This document shows positions 57,036 to 64,000 of a DNA stretch of 64,000 bases, piece by piece (the stretch's first letter is position 1; every line of letters begins with the position of its first letter). The stretch comes from Acidiphilium multivorum AIU301 (GTDB lineage Bacteria > Pseudomonadota > Alphaproteobacteria > Acetobacterales > Acetobacteraceae). The stretch spans positions 2,419,001 through 2,483,000 of the forward strand of contig NC_015186.1 of the NCBI RefSeq assembly GCF_000202835.1. Reading direction: 5' to 3'. The position numbers were made by a program, and so were the translations under genes. The notes below the pieces were generated by a model. It searched no databases. It was not told the DNA's origin and worked only from the letters and a program-made list of their open reading frames with translations.

Positions 57036-57965
57036 ATGACAATATCCCGCCGCGGTTTTCTGGGCACCGGCGCCGAACTCACGGCCGCCTCCTTGCTTGC
57101 CGCCGCGCCGGCCGCGCATGCCGGAACGGTCGATGCATTTCGCTTCCTCTCGATCGGTGACTGGGGCCGCGACGGCGCGCATCACCAGCGCAACGTCGCC
57201 CAGGCCATGGCTGATCGGGCCGCCGCCGATTCGCCGCGCTTCATCCTTTCGCTTGGCGACAATTTTTATGAATCCGGTGTGAAATCCGTCAACGATCCGC
57301 AGTGGAAAACCAGCTTCGAGGACGTCTACGATCAGGCCTCGCTGCAGCGCCCGTGGAAAGTAATCCTCGGCAACCATGATTATCGCGGCAACGTGCCCGC
57401 GCAGATCGAATATTCGAAACGCTCGAAGCGCTGGCAGTTGCCGGCCCGCTACTACACCCACACCGAAACGCTGCCCGGCGGCGGCGAGGCGGAGATCTTC
57501 TTCCTCGATACCTCGCCCTTCATCCGGAAATATGTTGGCACAGTCACCGATATTTCCGGGCAGGACCCGCACGCCCAGCGCGCCTGGCTCGATGATGCGC
57601 TCGGTCGATCGGCCGCCCGCTGGAAGATCGTGGTGGGGCATCATCCGCTCTACACCGCCCTTGGCGGACCCGGCCACGACCAGCCCGACCTGATCGCGGC
57701 ACTCGAACCGGTCCTGCGCCGCCATGGCGTGAAGCTCTACATCAACGGCCATGACCACTCGATGCAATATGTCGAGATGGGCGGAGTTTCCTACGTGACC
57801 AACGGCGTCGGATCGGAAATCTACGATCCCGGCACGCCGAGCCGCGCGGGATTCTGCCTTGGCGCACATGGCTTCCTGACGACGTCAGTCACACGCGAGG
57901 CGATTGCGTTCGCCTTCATCGACATGGACGGCAAGACGCGTTTCGCGAAGTCCATCTCGGCCTGA
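57036..57965 (+). CDS. Exported metallophosphoesterase (purple acid phosphatase-like)
   Basis: This 309-residue precursor has a Tat signal (MTISRRGFLGTGAELTAASL, then LAAAPAAHA). The five metal motifs of the calcineurin/purple acid phosphatase family occur in order: FLSIGDWGRDG, FILSLGDNFYESG, VILGNHDYRGN, VVGHHPLYTALG and YINGHDHSMQY. The arrangement GDWG...GDNFYESG is typical of the small mammalian-type (TRAP/ACP5) purple acid phosphatases. A tyrosine in GNHDYRGN matches the colour-giving ligand only loosely. It would remove phosphate from organic esters in the periplasm. It stands alone after wrbA and is convergent with the 670-residue membrane protein gene. Confidence 0.9.
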   Translation: MTISRRGFLGTGAELTAASLLAAAPAAHAGTVDAFRFLSIGDWGRDGAHHQRNVAQAMADRAAADSPRFILSLGDNFYESGVKSVNDPQWKTSFEDVYDQASLQRPWKVILGNHDYRGNVPAQIEYSKRSKRWQLPARYYTHTETLPGGGEAEIFFLDTSPFIRKYVGTVTDISGQDPHAQRAWLDDALGRSAARWKIVVGHHPLYTALGGPGHDQPDLIAALEPVLRRHGVKLYINGHDHSMQYVEMGGVSYVTNGVGSEIYDPGTPSRAGFCLGAHGFLTTSVTREAIAFAFIDMDGKTRFAKSISA

Positions 57966-57983
57966 GGTCGTCGCGCCGCCGGC

Positions 57984-59996
57984 TCACGCGCGCTCGCGCC
58001 ACCAGCCGGCGACAATCAGCAGAAGTCCAAGAAGCACGCCCGGAATTGCCGGTGGCAGTTTCACATCACGCTCACCGGTCACGATGCTGGCATGGCGTCG
58101 CCGGTACAGCCCCTGCCAGCCTGGCGCCGGGTCATGTGCGAGCCAGACGATCCGCCCGCCGCTGCGGCGCGCGAGCGGCGCGAAAATCCGGCTGCTCGCG
58201 GCCAGATCCCGCTGCTCTGCCGGATCCTCGTCCGCGGCGGCGGCATAGGCGGTGCGGCCGCCGCCGGCAACCCGCCACACACCGGGCCCGCCGGCCGACA
58301 GGGAGGCCGCAAACCTCCCGGGCGCAGTGCGGTGCAGCGCGATGGTCATGGTCCGGCCGTCCGGCGCCGTCACCGTCACCGAACCTGGGGGGCCATCCGG
58401 CCCGATCCGGCGTATGCTCAGCCGCCCCGCCGCAATGGACGCATGCAACTGACGCGCCGCAAGTGACGGATCGCCGAGCAGCCAGTGGACCGTGCGACCA
58501 AGCAGCGCCGCCGCCGGCCCGCGCATCGCCGCATCGCCCGCCAGCGCGCCGCGTGCCCAAAGCCAGAATTGATCGGAAAGCAGCATTGCGACCCGCCCCT
58601 TGCCCTCATGCGCAAGAACGAGCAGCGGCGCCGCCACGCCCGGCACGCGAAGCAGCGTCACGCCGCGGCGCCGCTGCACCGTTTCGTAGCGATACCAGGG
58701 ACCGAGTGAATCACGCGCGAAACGGGCGGTCACCGGGTCGCGCAGCCCTTCACGCGTGAGCTGGGGCGTGAAGGCGCCAGTCACCGTGCCGGCACCATAG
58801 GGGCGCACCGGGAGGATCGGCCCGAGCGGCGAATCGGCGATCGACCGGTTCCCTTCGAATTCCGGCCCGGCCTCGACCAGCAGCGCGCCGCCGGCGCGGA
58901 CATGGCGCGCGATATTCGCGAGATAGGGCGGCAGCAACAGATCATCATTCGCGAACTGGTCGAGAATGATCAGGTCGAACTTTCCGATATCCCGGTCGAA
59001 CAACTGGTCCACCGGAAAGGGAATCAGCGCCATGTCCCGCAGCGGCGCCGGCATCGGCTCGTCGGGCAGGCGGAGGATGGTGAAATTCACCAGCCGCACG
59101 GCGGGATCGGATTTCAGCAGCAGCCGCCAGGCCCGCAGCCCCGGATTGGGCCGGCCGGCGATCAGCAGCACCGTCAGCCGCCGCCGCACGCCATCGAGAT
59201 GGAACACCGCCTGGTCATTGGTGCGGGACACCTCACCCGCCAGCGGCGCCGCCGACACCGCAACGACCGCGCGCCCGGCATGCGAGACGTCGAGCGGCAC
59301 TGTCTCCGTCTGTCCCACCCGTGCGCTGACCACATGGACCGTGTGCCCATCGACCGAGATGCCGACCGGAACCGCGGTGCCGCGATCCTCGACGCCATGG
59401 TCCCGGACGACGAAACGCAGCGTCACCTTGTGGCCGACCAGCCCGTAGCGCGGTGCTGAAATCAGGCTCAGCGCCCGATCCGTCTGGCCCGGCGCGGCGG
59501 GGATCAATGCCGAGACAGGCACGCCGTCGGGCAGTCGGCTCGGCGGTGCGTCGGTGGCTTCGCCATCGGTGATGGCGACGATGCCCGCGAGTTCCCCGGG
59601 CGGAATTCCGGAGAGCGCCGCCTTCAGCGCGGAGAAAAGCGGCGTTCCATCATGCCCGTCGCCGGCGACGGCAACGGTGCGGAGGGTGACACCTTTCGGC
59701 ACCGTGGCAGCAAGATGCCGATAGGCGGCAGCGGCAAGCGCCGCGCGCCGCCCGATCGCCATCGAGGGTGAGCGGTCGCGAATGACCACGATCGTGTCCG
59801 GCAAGGGCGCGGTCGTGCGCACCTGCCAGCGCGGTCCGGCCAGCACGGCAAGCAGGAAGAGAAGGCCGGCGAGTCGCAGCCAGGCGCCGCGCGCCCGGCG
59901 AAGCAGGCCGATGCCGCCGAACGCGAGCGCAATCGCGGCCAGTCCCGCAATCAGAGGCCAAGGCACCAGCGGCGCAAAGACGACGGGTATCGTCAT
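57984..59996 (-). CDS. Membrane protein with von Willebrand-like region, end of a MoxR cluster
   Basis: This 670-residue protein has two N-terminal helices (LIAGLAAIALAFGGIGLLRR and WLRLAGLLFLLAVLAGPRW), a VWA-like segment with a weakened MIDAS (IVVIRDRSPSMAIGRR, where DxSxS is normally expected), a long beta-rich extracytoplasmic part and a glutamine-amidotransferase-like fold (LIILDQFANDDLLLPPYLAN). One C-terminal helix (AIPGVLLGLLLIVAGWW) ends it. Proteins like this close MoxR-DUF58-DUF4159 clusters in alphaproteobacteria; none has a firmly known function. It overlaps the DUF4159 gene by 4 nt. The assignment of the amidotransferase-like part is by likeness only. Confidence 0.8.
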   Translation of the reverse strand: MTIPVVFAPLVPWPLIAGLAAIALAFGGIGLLRRARGAWLRLAGLLFLLAVLAGPRWQVRTTAPLPDTIVVIRDRSPSMAIGRRAALAAAAYRHLAATVPKGVTLRTVAVAGDGHDGTPLFSALKAALSGIPPGELAGIVAITDGEATDAPPSRLPDGVPVSALIPAAPGQTDRALSLISAPRYGLVGHKVTLRFVVRDHGVEDRGTAVPVGISVDGHTVHVVSARVGQTETVPLDVSHAGRAVVAVSAAPLAGEVSRTNDQAVFHLDGVRRRLTVLLIAGRPNPGLRAWRLLLKSDPAVRLVNFTILRLPDEPMPAPLRDMALIPFPVDQLFDRDIGKFDLIILDQFANDDLLLPPYLANIARHVRAGGALLVEAGPEFEGNRSIADSPLGPILPVRPYGAGTVTGAFTPQLTREGLRDPVTARFARDSLGPWYRYETVQRRRGVTLLRVPGVAAPLLVLAHEGKGRVAMLLSDQFWLWARGALAGDAAMRGPAAALLGRTVHWLLGDPSLAARQLHASIAAGRLSIRRIGPDGPPGSVTVTAPDGRTMTIALHRTAPGRFAASLSAGGPGVWRVAGGGRTAYAAAADEDPAEQRDLAASSRIFAPLARRSGGRIVWLAHDPAPGWQGLYRRRHASIVTGERDVKLPPAIPGVLLGLLLIVAGWWRERA

Positions 59997-62671
59997 TCGC
60001 CGAGTCTTCGGAGAATGGCGGGGATCTGCAACTGATCCGCCTTATAGGTGCCGGTCAGCGCATACATCACCAGATTGACGCCGAACCTGCCGGCCTTGTC
60101 GCGCTGGCCGGGGGTTCCGGGCAGAAGAGCCTGCAAGGGATTGCCGGCCTGGTCGAGTGCCCAGGCACCGGCCCAGTCATTCGCGCCGATCACCACCGGG
60201 CTCACGCCGTCGGCGTCGCGGCCGCCTGGCGCGGCAATGTAGACCGGCGCTCCGTCGAAACGGCCGGGAAAACTGCGCGTGAGAAAGAAGGTGTGCGCCA
60301 GGGTGTCACGGTCGGTCAGCGGTCTGAGGGGCGGCAGGGAGAGACAGGCCGTCGCCCGGCGCAGTGCGGCGCCGGCGCCCGGGTCGAACCCGGCACCCGA
60401 ACCGGCGCTTCCGGGATTGCCGCCATCGGTGTCGATCACCAGCAGGCCACCGCCGCGCATGAACGCGTCGAGCGCCGCACAGGCAGCCGGATCTGGCGGA
60501 CGGGTCGCAGACGTCACCATCCAATAGAGCAGCGGATAGAGATTGAGATTGCCCTGCCCCGGCACCACGCCCTGCGGTGTGCCGAGCACGGCGGCGGTCT
60601 CCTCGTTGACCTGGGTGGAGAGCGCCGTCAGTCCGGCACGCACGATGGCGTCGGTTGCCGGATCGCCGGTGCGGACATAGGCGAGCGATGCGGTCAGCGC
60701 CGCCGCCGGTGGCGCCGCGCGCGCATGCGGCGCCGGGACAAGCATGCAAAGACCGGCCGCGCCGGCCAGAACACGCAGCTGAAGGGCGCCACGGAGCAGC
60801 AGCGTCGCCACCATGTCGACGAGCAGCAGGGCCATCGCGGCGGCCAGCAGGTCGGGGCCGAAGCGGCGCGCTCGCGGCAAGGCATCGAGCCCGGTCACCG
60901 GCACCAGTGCAGGCCACGAGGCCGCGGCGAGTCCCGGCACATGACCGCCGAGATCGAGCGCCGCCGAACCGCGGGCATTGCCCCACAATCCTGGTGGATG
61001 AGCGGGCGAAACCATGATGTTGCCCAGTTTCGCCGCATCCAGCGGCCGCGCGGCTGCGCCGGGCGGCACCAGCCGGCCTTCGCCGTCAAGCACGCGAACC
61101 GGCGTGAGTTGACCGGATTTCGGCACACGACCCGCCCCGAGACGGACCAGGCGGCGAATCAGCGCGGGAAAATCGGCAGCAAGCGGCAGATCCGACCAGC
61201 CCGGATTGGCGGCCGTCAACACATCGACCAAGGCACCGCGCCCTTCGCGCCTGCCGAGTATGATCGGCGTGCCATCGGCCAGACTGGCCCAGACGGTTGC
61301 CGGATCGAGCCGCGCCGGGTCCGCGAGGCTCTGGCGGCGGACGCGCGCATCGCGCGGCAAGGCCATTCCTGCCAGCGGCGAATCCGGCGCGAAGGACGCG
61401 ATGGCCTCCGGGTGTCCGCCGGCCAGGGCACCCGCCAGGTCGCGAACGCCGGGCAGAAGCGCATCTGGATTCAGCGAATCGGGCCTTGATGCGATGAGCG
61501 GCCCGGCAAAGCGGATGACGACCCCGCCCGCCGACATGAAGCGCCGCAGCCACGCGATCTCGCGCGGATGCAGGTTCACATCCGCCAGGATGAGCGCGCC
61601 GGGATCAGCCCCCTCCACACTGCTGAACGATCCGGCGACCACTTTCGTTCCATTGGGGAGAGCCCGGCGCACGTAATAGAGTGCGCCGGTGAAGCGCTGC
61701 TCGGCATCGGCCGCGCCGCCCGCCACAAGCCCGACCAGCAGCCCCTTCGACGCGCCGTCCAGCAGGGCGACCGCCGCTGGCCCGGCAATGCCGGGAATGA
61801 CGAGGCGCCTCACCCGCGCCTGAAGTGCAACCGGCAGGTCGATCCGGGCTGCACCTTCAGACGTTCCAGGTTGCACCTTTATGTCCACGCGGGCGAGCGC
61901 GCTCCCTGCGCCGTCTTCGGCGAGGACGGGAACCGAGACCGCTGCCGCCTGCGGCACGACGCCGACCCGGGCAAGGAGAGATCCGTCCGGCAAGAGGCCC
62001 GGCGGCTCCAGCAGTCGAAGCCGCGCGGGCGATGCGGCAACGATTCGCGCCGGGCGGAGTGCGGCAACAAAACCGCGAAGGCCTTGCGCGGCCAGACCGT
62101 CGGCGACGTATACGGCGGTAAGATCAGGATGCGCGCGCCGCACCGCGCGGACAGCGGCCGCAGCGGCGGCACGGTCCGTCGGCCAGGCCTCGGGACGAAG
62201 CCCGCCGATCGCGGCCAGCGCGGCGGAGCGGTCCAGCAGGGCGCTGGCGCGAGGCAGATGCCCCGCGGCATCTCGTGCCGTCGGCAGCACGATCACGCCG
62301 CGCCGGCCCGATTGATCGACGATGCGCCGCGCCGCCTCCTGCCGCGCCGGAAAGTCGGCCGCGCTGGCCCAGCCATTGTCGATCGCCAGCAGAACCGGGC
62401 CTGCGCCGCCAAGGATTGGAGGCGGTACGATCTGCGGGCCGGCGAAGCCGATGATGATTGCGGCAGCCGCAACCAGTCGCAGAAGCAGCAGCCAGAGCGG
62501 CATGCGCGCCGGGCTCCGGGCGGTGGGCGGGACGTCGCGCAGCAGTCGGATCGCCGGAAACAGCTGCCGGCGCGGCGCCGGCGGGGTCGCACGAAGGATG
62601 AAATATAGTCCCGGGAGCAGCAGTAACCCGGCGAGGACGGCAGGAGCAGCGAAACTGACCGGGCCGATCAT
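59993..62671 (-). CDS. BatA-N/DUF4159 membrane protein
   Basis: This 892-residue protein begins with the BatA-type double-helix region (MIGPVSFAAPAVLAGLLLLP, then GLYFILRATPPAPRRQLFPA and LPLWLLLLRL-like second helix) and a periplasmic part without MIDAS. After a helix near 630-660 it ends with a DUF4159 domain (LYPLLYWMVTSATRPPDPAA, GGGLLVIDTDGGNPGS, LTHTFF-like LAHTFFLTRSFPGRF). DUF4159 folds like a class I amidotransferase. The overlaps on both sides are 4 nt (ATGA). With MoxR and DUF58 it should form an envelope complex assembled by the AAA+ ATPase; the substrate is not known. Confidence 0.87.
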   Translation of the reverse strand: MIGPVSFAAPAVLAGLLLLPGLYFILRATPPAPRRQLFPAIRLLRDVPPTARSPARMPLWLLLLRLVAAAAIIIGFAGPQIVPPPILGGAGPVLLAIDNGWASAADFPARQEAARRIVDQSGRRGVIVLPTARDAAGHLPRASALLDRSAALAAIGGLRPEAWPTDRAAAAAAVRAVRRAHPDLTAVYVADGLAAQGLRGFVAALRPARIVAASPARLRLLEPPGLLPDGSLLARVGVVPQAAAVSVPVLAEDGAGSALARVDIKVQPGTSEGAARIDLPVALQARVRRLVIPGIAGPAAVALLDGASKGLLVGLVAGGAADAEQRFTGALYYVRRALPNGTKVVAGSFSSVEGADPGALILADVNLHPREIAWLRRFMSAGGVVIRFAGPLIASRPDSLNPDALLPGVRDLAGALAGGHPEAIASFAPDSPLAGMALPRDARVRRQSLADPARLDPATVWASLADGTPIILGRREGRGALVDVLTAANPGWSDLPLAADFPALIRRLVRLGAGRVPKSGQLTPVRVLDGEGRLVPPGAAARPLDAAKLGNIMVSPAHPPGLWGNARGSAALDLGGHVPGLAAASWPALVPVTGLDALPRARRFGPDLLAAAMALLLVDMVATLLLRGALQLRVLAGAAGLCMLVPAPHARAAPPAAALTASLAYVRTGDPATDAIVRAGLTALSTQVNEETAAVLGTPQGVVPGQGNLNLYPLLYWMVTSATRPPDPAACAALDAFMRGGGLLVIDTDGGNPGSAGSGAGFDPGAGAALRRATACLSLPPLRPLTDRDTLAHTFFLTRSFPGRFDGAPVYIAAPGGRDADGVSPVVIGANDWAGAWALDQAGNPLQALLPGTPGQRDKAGRFGVNLVMYALTGTYKADQLQIPAILRRLGE

Positions 62672-63511
62672 CGCGCCGGTTCAAGCGCAGACCGCAGGGC
62701 GGCGAGCGCCGGGCCGGCAGGAGTGTCGGTGCGGTGGAACAACGGACGCAGCCGCGCCGTTTCGGCGGCACGGACGACGGCGGCACGTTGCGCGGCCAGG
62801 CGCGCGCGATAGGCGACGGCAACATCCTCGGCAGAAGCGACATCTTCCGGACGCCCTCCCGCCGGATCCTCGAACAGCACACGACCGCGGAACGGAAAAT
62901 CGCATTCGGCGGGATCAAGCACCTGAAGCAGGACGCCACCCCGCAGACTGGCCCCCATGGCCGACAGCGCGGCCGCGACCTCCTCCGGAGGGTCGAGGAA
63001 GTCTCCGATCAGCGCAAGGCGGCCGGGGCCGGGCGCGACTGTCTTCGGCAGCAGAAAGCCGGCAGCGAGGCGTTCAAGCGCCCCGGGTCCGCCAAGCGGT
63101 GCCGTGCGGCGCCAGGCAGCGACGCGTTCGCCGCCATCGAGCGCGAGCGCGGCCAGGGCGAGACCGAGCACCAGCGCGCGGTCGAATTTCGGTTCGCTCG
63201 CGCCGGCGGAGTGGAACGCCATGCCGGGATGATCGGCGATATCCAGCATCAGCGTTTCGATGGTTTCCCACTCCCGCTCGCGGACATACAGCCGTTCGCC
63301 GCGTGCGCTGCGCCGCCAGTCGATGCTGCGGGCGGAGTCGGCCTCGTGGAGTTCGCGATATTGCCAGAACTGCTCGCCGGCGCCCGCACGGCGGCGGCCA
63401 TGCCGGCCCGGCGCCACTCCCGCGGCCAGGCGCCGCGCGGCGAGCACCAGGGCCGGTAGCCGCGCGGCCAGTGCAGCGGCCGCCGCGACCGCCGCGACGC
63501 GGGCATCCGCT

Positions 63512-63531
<20 letters not shown>
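62668..63531 (-). CDS. DUF58-family protein
   Basis: This 287-residue protein matches DUF58. The family core is GRRRAGAGEQFWQYRELHEA, then DSARSIDWRRSARGERLYVR with the conserved R-x-IDW-x-x-SAR and REWE-like segment EREWETIETLMLDIADHPGM; the last part resembles a VWA beta-strand with a metal-site aspartate. DUF58 proteins accompany MoxR ATPases as the soluble VWA-like partner. The start is uncertain by a few codons: the reading frame begins MRGSLAEADARVAAVAAAAA and overlaps moxR by 20 nt. It overlaps the DUF4159 gene by 4 nt. Confidence 0.9.

Positions 63532-64000
<469 letters not shown>

Overview
The window looks like a stretch of ordinary chromosome from a GC-rich alphaproteobacterium. The closest overall fit is the Acetobacteraceae/Rhodospirillales, for example an Acidiphilium-like organism, but that assignment is inference from gene content and style. 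The clues are strongly G+C-rich coding sequence, many 1-4 nt gene overlaps, a quinone-type PyrD, a class II DAHP synthase, a DUF1489 protein, an FzlA-like GST, a Hint-domain protein and the minus-strand order ffs-dnaX-ebfC-recR. I see no insertion sequence, prophage, CRISPR array, integrase or replication origin.

Layout. 1-8.2 kb (minus): the ribosomal/RNA polymerase operon rplK-rplA-rplJ-rplL-rpoB-rpoC, with rpoC cut by the left edge and a recognisable promoter in front of rplK. 8.2-10.1 kb: ompW and an aldo/keto reductase diverge around a perfect FNR/FixK-type box. 10.2-14 kb (minus): gltX, then a lipoprotein-pyrD-HAD operon. 14.1-18 kb: an FAH-family enzyme diverging from an omega-amino-acid aminotransferase plus aldehyde dehydrogenase. 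18-23.5 kb: an overlapping operon of an unaccompanied molybdenum hydroxylase large subunit, DUF1489 and an S49 peptidase, facing a cupin-flavin oxidase pair. 23.5-26.8 kb: a sugar ABC importer. 27-30.6 kb: an Atm1-type exporter, a DUF4743-Nudix protein and an FzlA-like GST. 30.7-32.4 kb: sulfite dehydrogenase SorAB. 32.4-35.8 kb: a Kef-type antiporter divergent from glutathione reductase. 35.8-41 kb: DAHP synthase, nicotinate phosphoribosyltransferase, YidB, a small secreted protein and NAD synthetase. 41-43.5 kb: a Hint-domain protein with an AT-rich upstream region, and an HU gene with a striking array of GANTC sites. 43.5-50.5 kb: DUF4337, tRNA-Phe, minCDE, a Gfo/Idh oxidoreductase, secDF and DUF3775. 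50.5-55.3 kb (minus): ffs, dnaX, ebfC, recR, then opgC and an SGNH hydrolase coupled behind them. 55.3-58 kb: nudC, wrbA and a metallophosphoesterase. 58-64 kb (minus): a MoxR-DUF58-DUF4159-membrane protein cluster running off the right edge.

Most of this is housekeeping. The signals most worth a second look are regulatory DNA rather than new enzymes: the 15-bp-phased GANTC array at the HU gene, the FNR-type box between ompW and the reductase, the palindrome-rich AT island before the Hint-domain gene, and palindromes at the gor and wrbA promoters. Among genes, the unaccompanied molybdenum hydroxylase subunit, the Hint protein and the opgC-SGNH pair behind recR are the least explained. I did not find a clear-cut new multi-gene defence or mobile system.
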